64,000 nucleotides of DNA from Eudorina sp. 2006-703-Eu-15 (taxonomy: Eukaryota > Chlorophyta > Chlorophyceae > Chlamydomonadales > Volvocaceae). Position 1 is the first letter of the stretch. The number at the start of each line of letters is the position of its first letter. The stretch spans positions 363,211 to 427,210 of the forward strand of contig BDSI01000030.1 in NCBI GenBank assembly GCA_003117195.1. The letters run 5' to 3'. Made by a program: the position numbers and the translations under genes. The notes beneath the pieces are model-generated. The model searched no databases and had not been told where the DNA came from. It saw only the letters and a list, made by a program, of their open reading frames with translations. Below are positions 22,306-33,900 of this stretch, one piece after another.

Positions 22306-23619
22306 CGCTGTATGTCGTACAGTACGGTGCCATTTGTGTGTATGTGCGGTGCACGTGCGGCTGTGATTGTGTAAACGAAGGTATGTGCGGGGCATGCTGG
22401 GGGGCGCGCGTGAGACAGATAGCGCATTTGTTGAGGCGTGTGGTGTCAGGAATAAATGAGCGTTGAGTACATACATCATCGGGCCTTCAACGGGGACGGG
22501 TGTTATCCGTTGTCGTCCTTCGAATTCCGCCCTTCACGTGAAACAGTCACAACGCCGGATCGCATCCTGGGCTGTATGTGTCGGTGGGCTTGGGCGGGTA
22601 TGTAGCAGTGGCGGACCCATCAGGGCCGTACGGATGGGTTACGTAATCGATGCGGCGCAAGGTGCGTGGTAGGTGGTGCGCGTGATCGATGCCCAATGCG
22701 CACCGAGTAATAAGGCAACGTGCAAGACGGAGGTCGCTACACTCAAGGTGTTCGGCGCCTAGGCCACTCTTCTATGTGTCAAGTCTTGTATATAGGTTGC
22801 CGCGTGTACATAGAATGGCCGATTGTACATAGTGGCCGACTGGCCGCGTACATAGCTAATAAGCACATACACTTGCTCACGCGCATGCCGGACGATGCAG
22901 GAGTGCCCATGCGTGGCAGATTATTGCGAGCAAGCGTTTTGCCGGATTCCCATTCCCGTTGTAAGCGTTACGGAGTTAAGCCTTTGTCAGTCCTATTGCT
23001 CTGGTCTGTGCGGAGCCAGCTGGCACGGCACGGCACGACAGGGCATGGCAGAGCATGGCACGACACAGCACGACACAGCACGGCACGGCACGACAATTTG
23101 CTTAGGCGGCGGCCCACTCGCTTCGTCGCTATGACCAGCCACACACAGGGGCAGTCGTGAGGCATGCGGGCATCTCCGGGTTCAGCTACGCCCCTCGCAT
23201 GTCATGCACTCCTGCTCTGCCTGACTACGAACACACAGAGGCACGCACACACACGGAGGCGCTAACAAAGCGAGAGAGAGAGAGAGGCGCGCGCACATGC
23301 CCAGCCTCTGCAGGTCAGTGGTGCCCGCGCGCTGCCACCAGGTGCCACACACCACTACGTCAGGCGGGTCCGGGAATTGAGTTTGCGGCTGGTCCGGGAC
23401 TGTGTCCAACGGGTTTGTTTCGGCTCCGGAACAGCAGGGGACGACGGCGCAGCCGCGCATCACTTCTGCGTCTCAATCAGCCGCCGGTCTTACTTGGATG
23501 GCCCCGGAGCCGAGCTTCTCTCCGGTCCGGTCCCTGTCTGGATGCCTCATCCGCAACCTCGGCCGCCGCCGTCCCCCTCTGACGCTGTTCCCTGAGCGCT
23601 TCCTTTCATCTGAGCGCTG

Positions 23620-23735
23620 TGCAGCGCAGGCTTGGACAGTTGGTATCGCCGACGGGCAGCAGCAAGGACCGTTGGTTCCTCCGTTAGGCCCGTTAGTTCC
23701 GTGAGTTCTGTTGCGCGAGCGGCCGCCGCACCAGG
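23620..23735 (+). pseudogene. broken 3' coding fragment of SMG8 at the duplication junction
   Basis: Matches SMG8 last-exon sequence at 17111-17215: GCGCAGGCTTGGACAGTTGG, then a GACGGGCAGCAGCA block, GGACCGTTGGTTCC, and a GAGCGGCCGCCGCAC end. The frame meets a stop (CCGTGA near 23700) and the conserved SMG8 C-terminal domain is absent, so it cannot be functional. Further downstream pieces of the SMG8 3' flank are also present at 24316-24500. Confidence 0.75.
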
Positions 23736-26101
23736 TGTGTCTAGCCACGCACCTCGTGATATGCGATGAGGCGCTGTCGAGACGCGGGTACGCGGGTGCG
23801 CTGCTGGTGGCCCGCGTGACGCGGCACACGATCAGGAGTGCCTGCGCCGACCAGCCACATAAAGCGCGCAGGTGGCTGAGCACGAACCTGAATGAGAAAA
23901 TCGTACGGGCCCGCGGGTTGTACACGTCGGGCCCAAACCCAGGTGAAACCGAGCACCTGTCGTCCACTCATCCAAGTTGATTACAGCATCTGTCAGCAAC
24001 ACCGCCAACCTCAACGTCAGGGCCAAATCAGCGGATGTGGGGTCCCCGGATTGCAGTCCGATACGGAGTTAGGGAGGCCTGTGCACGACAATCCGAATGC
24101 CATGTGCCTCGCCGTCACGTGCACACAGACAGCGTTCACCACAGCGGTGCAGCACAACGACTTCGAGCCACAATACGGTGCCGGTCATGCTCTCGTTTCT
24201 TACAAGCCTGCTGGCCGGATCGGGTCGGCGCACTTCCTGCTGCCTCTCCTGCCCCTCTCGAAGGTTTAAATTGAAGGTGTTAGCGTGTTAAAGACCTTGA
24301 GGAAAAAAGGTCGCACGGCTGTCCTGATCGTACGGCCTGATCGACTGTGTGGCAATTGCAACGGCCGCAGCGGTAAGCACGTGCCGTACTCGACAAGACC
24401 GAGCGGGGAGGTCAGTGAGTGGCACGTGCTCGTTGAGGCTTTGTTGCCTGAGCACGTGAAAAGGGTGGCCCCCGCATGCAGCAGCACCTCCACAGCTCTA
24501 GCTGTCACGGCGTTTTTTGTTGCGCTTGCGGTGCGGCTGTCAGTGTGAGTTGGTGCGTAGCTGTACGGACTTGGTGCGCCACCCCGCAGTGTTGCGACCG
24601 GTCGTCTCCTTTGTAACACCGGTGCCGTACTATCGCACTACGGGCATTACAGCTCAACGAACATGAATGGGGTGGCCGTAACGGTACGGCAGAGGGAGGC
24701 GGTGCTGGGGCTGGATGGGTGCCAAACAGACCCGGCGTAGACCCGCGCCACGACGACGATGACAGAGAATCAGAGATGGAAGCACTCCTGCTACATATGG
24801 GACACGATGCGCACCCGGCATTCGGCACTGGGAGCCATATGTTACCCGCGTGGCCCGCTCGTGGCCATACCTACCCCGGCGGCAACCTTCAACGTGCATT
24901 GCCCAAGGCGTCACAAGCAGGCCACGTGCGTACGGCAGGGTATGTGTGTGTGTGTGGTGGCCTTTGCATTTGCCTCAATGCTCAGCCATCCCGACCAGCC
25001 GTTAAGAGTGCCGTTTGCTTGGCGCAGAGCTCGGCGTCACCGGACATACCGTATTCGACGAGCCTCGACGGAACTTGGTGGAACGCAACCTAATGCACAT
25101 TTGCAGGTTGTTCCTGAATGACGTTGTTGATATAGTTCGATTGGAATTAAAAGGAAGCCGTCCGCCCATCGCTGGGAAAGGCCGGAAAACAGGCAGAACT
25201 TGTCGACGTGGCTGCATCCTGCTCTGCATGAAGTGAGGCCCACATTTGATAACTGAATGATCTTTGGTATTTCCCTAAATAAACTGAATGTTTGAATGAT
25301 ATCCCATGGTTGTGGTTGCATGCGAAGTGTCGCATTCGCGATTCAGCGATCCAGACGAAAGTGGGATGAATCCTACCAAAATACATAAATATTCCAAAAC
25401 ATATATATATTCTCCATGTAACACAACATTTATACGACTATGCACGCTTTCAAGGTCCACCGGGAATGGAAGTTGAACGGAACGACAGCGGGATCATAAG
25501 TCAAAGCCGCGTGACACAAATGGTATTCCACTGCTCCAGAATTTGATGAAAATTTCTGAATGGGAAATCCAAGTTGGATGCTGGTCATGGGAAGTCATGG
25601 GAAGCCTCCCAACGCTGGCGTAAAGTAGGATGTCCGATAGAGCTTGATGGCCTTTTGATTGTAACGATGACAGCTGCGGGTCGCAACTAGTCAGTCAGGT
25701 ACCGATGCCGACACGTGCCGACAGGCAACCATACATGCAGTAGGACTGACGGAGGCCGCGGAGGCCGACGCATCTATACTGTCTGTACAGGCGCACACAC
25801 CCAGGAACATTCCAGACAGGTCCAGATCATGCGTGTCATGACACCCCGTGAGTTATTCCATTCTGCAGTGCAGCACAGCACGTCAGAGCATCACTCTCTC
25901 AGGCTCTGTCCTGCCATGTCCTGCCTGGCCTGTCAAATCGCAGCTAGAGGTGTAGCGCCGTGGCCTTTAGCAATGCTGCTGTCAGTCATACCCGTCCTGG
26001 TCAACCCAGCCCGCCCGGCCACGCATGCGACCCCGGAGGTACTGAACTAGAGCTGCAAGGAGCTGCGCGATCAGACTTACACGTCTGGCCGTAAGCGTGC
26101 G

Positions 26102-26110
26102 TATATAAAA
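26102..26110 (+). promoter_or_regulatory. possible TATA box of the second secreted acidic gene
   Basis: TATATAAAA about 160 bp before the start codon at 26266, matching in position the box of copy 1. Confidence 0.45.
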
Positions 26111-26265
26111 ACTGTGATTCAGCCGCTGACTGCGACAGTAGTTTTATTTTAACGTGCTGTCACTGTAACGCGGCGTTACAATCACAGCCCTTCACAGCCG
26201 AGCGTCTTCGACATCACCAGTAGCATCAGCCCCCGACACGTCGCGGTGATGTACGGTTATCAAGG

Positions 26266-27789
26266 ATGTCTTTCAAGATGACAACCGCCTCTTTCCTGTT
26301 CATCCTGTGCCTCGCCAGCGCGAGTAAGTTCAGGGATGCGAGCACCGCAGGATCCCTCTGTAAGTTCTATCTTTTTATCTGGGCCACCTGGGCTACCAGT
26401 AAGCACAGTAATAAGGATACTAATAATATTAACTATCAAATATTATGCTGTGGGACACGTCAAGAACATTTCAGTGGTACATGATGTAGCAGTAACCGTT
26501 ACAAGGTGGACCCGAGCCCCGACCGGGTATTCCAACGGGCCCGGAGAGCTCGTTGGCGCCTCATCGCATCAACCCCCTACCAAGGACTTATGTGTATTGC
26601 ACAGCCGAGGCAGCCCAGGTTCCCCGGCCTGGCAGCCATCCAGCCCCGGCGGACCGTCTGAAACCGTTTTTTTGCGGCGGCCGCCCTCCACAGACCATAT
26701 ATACGGTCCCCCATCCTGAATGCGCACTTGTCTGTCTTGCCCCTCGTGCCGGCTGTGCCCTCCGCGGCGCGCGGGACCCATATGTGCCATCAGCCATCAG
26801 CCATGTATGTAAACGCACATACACACACATACGGTCTACCTGCTGCCTACGAACACATATACGGGCATCTATTTCCGGGCTCAGCTATGCCCCTTGCACC
26901 TACGAGCTATCTGGGCCCGTTGGAACACCCGGTCGGGATACGGGTCCACCTTGTAACGGTTACATATGCCCCTTGCATGTCACGCGTCACTCCTGCTCTG
27001 CCTGCACACATATGTACCACAGGTGCAGCGAGGAGCGACTTGATGCGGCGCCGGCTCAAGGACGATTTGGATGACGATGACGACGACACCTGGAATGGAA
27101 TTTCTGGTTCTGACGACGACGATTTGCCCAGCCCCAGTCCACGCCCCAGTCCACGCCCCAGTCCACGCCCCAGTCCACGCCCCAGTCCACGCCCCAGTCC
27201 ACGCCCCAGCAGCTCTAGCTCCAGCCCTAGCCCTCGCCCCGCCTCTAATGACGACGATGACGACGATGATGACGATGATGATGGCAGCAACGACAATGTG
27301 CCGAGCCCCAGCCCTCGCCTCAGCCCCAGCCCTCGGCCCAGCCCCAGCCCTCGCCCCAGCCCCAGTCCTAGCCCCAGCCCTAGCCCTCGCTCTGCTGCTA
27401 TTGATAACAACGATGATGATGACGATGATGATGACGATGGCGGCAACGATGTGCCCAGCCCCAGCCCTCGCCCCAGCCCAAGCCCTCGCCCCAGCCCTCG
27501 CCCCAGCCCAAGCCCAAGCCCTAGCCCAAGCCCAAGCCCAAGCCCTAGCCCTCGCTCTGCCGCTGTTGACAACAACGATGATGATGACGATGATGATGAT
27601 AATGACGACGATGGCGGTAGCGGTGTGCCCAGCCCCAGCCCTCGCCCCAGCCCTCGCCCCAGCCCTCGCCCCAGCCGTCGCCCCAGCCGTAACCCCAGCC
27701 CGCGCCCCGGCCCTCGCCCCCGCCCCCGCTCCCGCGCCAGCCCCAGCCCCAGCCCGGTCCCTCGTGAGAATGACGATGGCAGCGACTGA
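26266..27789 (+). CDS. secreted Ser/Pro-rich acidic protein, duplicate copy 2
   Basis: Two exons (26266-26323 and 27023-27789) give 274 residues. Exon 1 encodes a signal peptide (MSFKMTTASFLFILCLASAS) of the same length as copy 1 and splices after the same codon base. Exon 2 opens ARSDLMRRRLKDDLDDDDDD with TWNG, the hallmark shared with copy 1. It then alternates Asp blocks (three) with long (SPSPRP)n and (PSPR)n stretches typical of hydroxyproline-rich glycoproteins of volvocine walls, ending in a short acidic tail. The 12-bp unit CCACGCCCCAGT is tandemly repeated at 27135-27205. Copy 1 has mostly acidic repeats while this copy has mostly Ser-Pro repeats. After the stop, 27890-28010 still encodes TPSPSSLPRCVG, like the C-terminus of copy 1, so the 3' end was either truncated or is spliced differently. 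Function unknown; extracellular matrix likely. Confidence 0.75.
26490..26590 (+). mobile_element. dispersed short repeat R1, long copy in the copy-2 intron
   Basis: Starts AGTAACCGTTACAAGGTGGA, carries the CCCGACCGGG core and the CATCAACCCCCTACCAAGGA tail. The matching intron of copy 1 (19424-19965) shows no such sequence, so insertion followed the duplication. Confidence 0.75.
26899..26964 (-). mobile_element. 66-bp R1 element with a 13-bp target-site duplication
   Basis: On the minus strand it runs from TGTAACCGTTACAAGGTGGA to ATAGCTCGTAGG. It is flanked by direct repeats TATGCCCCTTGCA at 26886-26898 and 26965-26977. Lies in the intron of secreted gene copy 2. No coding capacity. Confidence 0.85.
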
Positions 27790-30700
27790 CAATGCGGATG
27801 ACGGTGATCACCGCGGTCGGTGTATAATGACCCGCCGCCCGACCGAGGACCCAATCCGAGCCAGCGGGTGTTGGGTACCAACTGCATCGCCCACCCTCGC
27901 CCTGGCCCCGGCCCTCGCCTCTCCTTTAATGATGGCTATGATGATGGTGACGACAACAGTGATACGCAGACGCCAAGCCCCAGCAGCCTTCCTCGCTGCG
28001 TTGGTAGGGACTACTGGTTGGTTGGGGCCGCATCTCTTTCACGCGCGATGAGGGCCCGGATAGGGATCTCGCCGGTCGTCCCCGTCGTGCGTGTAGTGCG
28101 TGGATCCAAAGCCTTGATAAATGGAATGCGATTAGCAGTAAACATACGCTTTGTGGACGTGTGTGTGGGCGTCTGGCGGAACTACTGCCTGCCTGCGAGC
28201 GGCCCCGATACATCTAGCCGCGCGAGGAGTACGGTAGGTGCAGGCGAATCAATAGTGTATGTGTACGGCCGTCGTCTCGTGTTACATCGATGGCAAGTCC
28301 GTCCTACGAGTACCATTTGTCGTTATTGCGAGTCATGATTTAGGCGGAGTGCGTGTTAGGATTTTAGGCGACCTGCAATAAGCGCCCCACATGCATGTAT
28401 ACTCGAGATGCCGCCGTCGGTCGCCAGTGTCAGTGACTCTGCTGTCCGCGAAAGGGGATCTGCTGTTGTGGGCAATCAGGCGTGGCCGCCCGTGAATGAA
28501 TGAATGCATGGGGTCGGGTGGATCAGGTCCTGTCATTATCATTTCTGAGGCGAAGGCCGGCGGCTCGCGTGCAGGCCCCCGTGTGGACTGTGTTACCTTG
28601 AAGGGTGGACCATGTGTCCTTGTCGCGGGTCGTTGGTGACCGCCGGAGCCTCCTCGCCACGTCGTGAATGATGGTCCTTAGCGCGGTTCCTTGGCCAGTG
28701 CGTGTGCTTGCTACTGCCCCAACGAGCGAGGGCGCGGCGGAATGCAGCGCGCGAATGCGTGTGCGCGTGTGTTGAGCGAAGAAGCCCGCCCGATCCAGCC
28801 CATCAGCCCAGATACATGCGCGCGCGTGTGTGAGTACGTTTCGGCAGGCAGGGCAGGAGTACGTGACATGCATGGGGGCATAGTCAAACCCGAAGGTGCC
28901 CGTATGCGTGTGTGCGTGTGTAGAGGGACATAGTTCAGTGCACCTTCCTGGTCACTTGTGGGGACGGCGCGCTGCCTGTCACGCATGGCTGGCAGGTGTA
29001 TGCCCCCTCAGCAGCCACCCCAACTACAGGGAGGTGGATGTATAAAAAAAGACGCACGCCACCCACTCACTGTCAGACCCAGTGTCGGGCCGTTGGTGCT
29101 ATGTATGAGAGAATGAGGCCTTAAGGCTGTGTGCGTGCCCTCCTTTTATCATGCCACGGTGAACCCCGCGGGTCCTCGCTCCTTGTGTTGCTCCCTAGCT
29201 GTGCGCGCGCCTATCTACGGTGTCAATGCCATGCGATGGATAGATGGGGCTTCAAGCCAGCGCAGGTATGGCGTCCTCCGCCCATACATGTGTGATATGT
29301 ACCGCGTGCGCTCTTGGCTGTATGTGTATGTGACTATGTGTGTGGTGGATGGATGGGCGTTGCAGCCGCGCCCAAAAGCGATCTGGTGCTCGCTAGCTGG
29401 CTGTTGAAGGTGCGTATGTGAGTATGGTATGGGCGGCACCGTGCCAGCCAGGGAGGGGCTGTGCGGATGAGGGCGGATGCATGAGGTCTAGTCTATCTGG
29501 GCGAGGAGGTGGCGATGCGGCGATGGTGTGCTGAGATGATGTACGACGCCGCGTGACGCATTCACGGGCAGGGTTACCGAAGATGGCGGCAGCTGGCGCG
29601 GCATGGTATCCGGCGCCTGCATGGACCGGTCGTGTGCGTTGAGCCTGGACCGGCCTTGTGCGGTGAGCCTGGACCGGTCGTGTGTGTTCAGCGGGGAGCC
29701 GCGTCTTCTGTCGAACAAGACCCGTTTGTGTCTCTGACAGCTGCATTGCGGGCAGGGATGCTTGTGTATATAGCGACCTGCCTCCATCAGCCGCATGTAT
29801 ATAGTGGCCGCGGCTGGCCGTGTACATACCGTAGCACGAGGTACATAACAGACACATCAGTTTTCTCTTATACACATTACTGATGCGCTTGCAGTACTTG
29901 CGGTGCGCAGGAGTATGCAGACAATCAGAAGCCATGCGTGGCCCCTGTTGGTTTCCGATTCCATCCTTGTTGTTGTAAGATTCAAAGAGCTACGCCTCTA
30001 CTTACAGTCGTGGGCTGGTGTGGCGCCACCTCATGATACGTACGGCGGCACTGCACCTTGTTCCCTCCAGCCAAGTGCGTCCTGTTGCTACCACTTAGCA
30101 GGTTGGCAGCCGCCTGGAATTCGCACCCACAAGCGCCGGGTGGCTCGAGTGATGCTCCTCACCAACTTCCAAAAAGCTTGCGGCGGCGTACGGCAATGTA
30201 CGGTGGCGTAGTGAAGTGTAAGCTTTTCACCGCAAGTGCCTAAATCGCAGAAAGCCTTTCTCCTGTTGTGCTTGGTTACACGCGCTCTCCTAAGAGTCTC
30301 GGCCCTGCCCCACCACCCAACGTGTACATACAGTAGGTACGGCACACACCATCACCCCCCATTCGCGTTGCCTGCTCGTCAACACCTGCTATCATCCCAG
30401 CGCACACCAACACACAGCCAAATCGCGCGCGCGCACACGGCCCCCTGAGTGCAGAAGCTTATAAGGCGGCCTTTGCGAAATCTCTCTGTTGTGCTACCTG
30501 CCTGGCCGCTCAACTCTTCGCGGCAACCGACCACGCGGCCGCGGCCCGGTGCACCGCTCAAGACCCCTGGACCCCTCCTCCCGTGCCTCTCTGCTTCCTT
30601 ACGGTTGCGGTAAAAAAGAAACAGCCCAGACACGCCCAGAGGGGGCATGGATGGGACCCGCCGCTCCTTCCCCGCCACCTTCACGTCCCTGTCCCCCCTG

Positions 30701-30909
30701 CCCTCTGCCCCCGCGGCGCCCCGCAGCGGTGCCGCCCTCCGTGCTCCCGTGCTCCCGCGGGCAGCCTAGTCCTCAGCAATACATCTTCCGTTGGCTCCCA
30801 AGAAACCCCAACCCATGTCCCCCTGCCCCCAACTTTCCCAGGCCATTCCACGCCCCTCAACGCTGTCCCCTCTCTGTCTACCCGCCGCTGTCTACCACGC
30901 CGCTCCAGT
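27790..30909. other. gene-poor right part of the second duplication unit
   Basis: 27890-28010 is a leftover of a secreted-acidic-type C-terminus (TPSPSSLPRCVG). 28490-28560 and 29794-29990 repeat sequence at about 21510-21600 and 22826-22985. GT/CA-rich and purine-biased tracts are frequent. 30000-30900 is the 3' flank of the OPR gene. No gene is supported. Confidence 0.5.
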
Positions 30910-33900
30910 TCACCTCCTCGGCACCAGCTCCCGCGGCAGATCCTCCCCCAGCCCCAACCGGCCCGCCCCCGCCCGGCGCCCGCCGCTCGCCGACCCGGCG
31001 CCCCGCCCGCCCGCGCCCGCGTCCCAGCTCCCCTGCTCTTCCTCCTCGTCTCCTTCCTCCTCCTCGCCCCTGCCGGGTCTAGGTCCCCACAGGCTCCCGT
31101 CCCGCTGCAGCGCCGCCTCCTCGCCCTCGCCCTCCTCGTCATCCAGCCAGTCCGAGTCCTCCAGCAACTCCCGCGGCACGTGCAACCGCACCATCGCCGG
31201 CACCAGAGGCCCGCCCTCCTCGCCGCCGCGGTTCCGCCACCGCTGCTGCTGCTGCTGCCGATCCTCCTGACCCTCGCCGGCCTGTTCGCGCGGCCCTCTT
31301 CTCCGCACCCCCGCCTGCTCATCCGCGCCCTCCTCTTCCTCCTCGCCCTGCTGCAGCCCCTGCACGCCGTCCGGCGGCGGCGGCGGCGCCGCCGCCGCCT
31401 GCCAGCCGCGGCGCACCCGAATCGCGCTCGCCAGCTGCACGTACGAGTCGTACGGCATCAGCGCCTGCACCGCCCAGAGCACGTCGGCCAGCTGCTGCGG
31501 GCTGAACTCACGGCAGCGCGCGCCGACCAGCGGCAGCGCGGCCTCGAAGAGGCCGGTGTGCGGGACCCGCACCGCGGCGTGCGCGGACAGGATCAGCGTC
31601 AGGTCCGAGGGCGAGAGGTAGGGCATCCGCAGCAGCGCGATGCGCGCCGTGGTGTAGAAGAGCTGCCTGCTGCGGTAGCCGGCGCGCGCAAAGCTGCCCA
31701 CGAGGACCGCGAGCTGCGAGTGGGAGATGGTGTGGTGCGCCGCACTCCCTTCGCCGCCTCCGCCTCCGCCTCCGAAGCCGCCACCGCTGCCACGGCTACC
31801 TGGCGCGGCGCGTCTGGTTGCGGCAGTGGAGGAGGCGCCGGCTGTGGCGGCGGTCGTGGAGGCAGAGGCAGAGGGAGGGGCTACGGCGGTGGCGGTGGTG
31901 CTGCCGATCTCTCGGTGTATGAAGGTGCGGCCCAGGTAGCGGAAGAGCGCGAAGCGCTCCGGGTAGTCCGGCGGCGGCGCCGCCATGGCCTGGCGGGCCT
32001 GCACGCCCGCCGCCAGGGCGGCGGACAGCGGCAGCGGCCTCAGGGACAGCGACCGCGCCCGGCCGGCCTGCGCATCCCACAACGACGAGCCCCGCGGGCC
32101 CTCAGACTCACTGCCGCCGCCGCCGCCGATGCTGTGACTGCGACCGTCGGGGCCACCCGTCCACGCGTGATTACAGTGATTATCCGCCGCCGCCGCCGCT
32201 GTCTCCTCCTCCTTGTCCTGTCGATCCTCGTCGCTCGCTGCGACCGGGTTCCGGAGCGGCGACTGCCGTTCCTGTTGCCGCGACCGCCTCGACGGCCCGG
32301 CGTGATCGCTCGCCTCCACGCCACGCCCCTGCCGCCCCGCAGCCCCCTCCCCCTCCTCCTCCTCTTCCTCCTCCCCATCCCGGTGCTCCCACCCGTCCGC
32401 CTGCCGCCGCCGCGCCGCCGCCGCCGCCGGCCGCAGCGGCTCCGCGCCGTCCTCCACGCGCCAGCCCAGGTGCGCGTACGCCCACACCACATTCACCAGC
32501 TCCTGCGGGGAGGAGAACACCAGGCGCCGCCCCACGATGGCTTTGGCAGCCGCCCTGAGGAGCCGCTCGTCTCGCACGCCCATCATGCCCAGCGACCAGA
32601 CCAGGCGGCCGATGGGTCGCGGCGGCGCCGTGGCCAGCAACGGCAGGAACGCCTCCGGGATGCGGTACAGCAGCGGCCCCGGCGGCAGCCGCGTGCGGCC
32701 CCACGCGCACATCAGCCGCGCCAGCGCGTCCGGGTCGGGCGGCAGCTCGCGCGCCAGGACCGCCTCGCGCAGCGCGTCGAAGAGCTGCGGCGTCGCCGCC
32801 CCGGCGGCGGCGAAGCCGAAGGCGAGGTTCGCCAGGTCCGCCGTCGAGGCGTCGACGGCGAGCGGCGCCGCCGCCCCGGCAGCGGCGGCGGCGGCGCCGC
32901 CGCCGTCCCGGCCGGGCCCGAGCCACACACGGCCGCCCGCGGCGGGCCCCGCGGCCTTCGCCTCCAGCAGCGCCGCTAACGTGACCCGCTGGAGGTCCAC
33001 CCACAGCTCCCCGTTCCCTGGAGCCAGCTGCGCCAGCGCCCGCACCAGCCGGCCGAACAGCGGCGGGTCCACCGCCGCCACCTGCGCCAACTTCCCGGCG
33101 CCCTGGCGCTGCAGCTCCCGCACCAGCGTCCCCGCCAAGGCGTCGCACTTTGCGCCCGTGGCCTCCAGCCAGGCCATGCACACCAGCACGCGCGCCGCGT
33201 GCATCCCCTGGATCTGCCGCACCGACAGCTTGTTGAGCTTGCCGGACAGGGACTCCAGCAGCGATATCGCGTCGCGCTTGGCGCCGGGCTGCGGGAACCG
33301 GCCCGCGCTGTCGGTGCGGCCTTCGGCCGCCGCCGCCGCCGCGGCGGCGGCGACGGCCTTGGGGTACATCAGCGCGCCCGTGCGAGTGAGAGTGAGCGCC
33401 GTCATGTGCGGCTTCCAGACGGCTTCGTTGTCGCGGTTGGCTCGGTAGATGGCCAGAACCTCACCGATCGACGGCGCCAGCCGGAGCTGATAGGCGAGGC
33501 GGCGCCACGGTGTGTTGGGGGTGCCGTCGGGCAGGAGGTCCCGCTCGGCCTTTCGCATCAGCGGCGCGACACGTTCGTCGGAGAGCGCCGCGGGCGGCGG
33601 GCGGTGCGGCGCTGCCGGCGCCCGGCGCCTTCGTGACCCAGATCGACCGACGGGTCGGTTGCCGGCGGCCGCGGCGGCGCCGCCGCCCCGGGGCCCGTGT
33701 GGCCGCCCCGCGGCGGCGGCACCGCCGCCGCTTCTGCTGCTGGTGGTGATGGCGTCTGCGTGGACACGGCCATCAAGCTGATCGCGGTCTGATGACGGGA
33801 GGGCGCCGCCGTCAGGGGTGTAACCTCCGCCGCCGCCGCCGCTGGTGGCATCGTCCGGAGGGGACTCCGGAGGTTCTCCGGAACCCCGGAAGGCGCCGAG

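Larger units (their letters stand above)
20886..26265. other. gene-poor interval containing the duplication junction
   Basis: No gene is convincing between the two secreted acidic genes. Contents: GTGTCG/GTGCCG hexamer-rich sequence (21350-21460), CCTG runs (21660-21700), a partial R1 (22283-22305), a short GA run (23271-23285), the SMG8 3' fragment (23620-23735) and its flank (24310-24620), and AT-rich DNA at 25100-25700. Segments at about 21490-21600 and 22826-22985 are repeated about 7 kb further on. Confidence 0.6.

Noticed and set aside
26907..27887. Long minus-strand GLGLGR-rich frames
   Set aside because: Reverse reading of the (SPSPRP)n and Asp repeats of the secreted gene, which has a signal peptide and proper splice sites on the plus strand.
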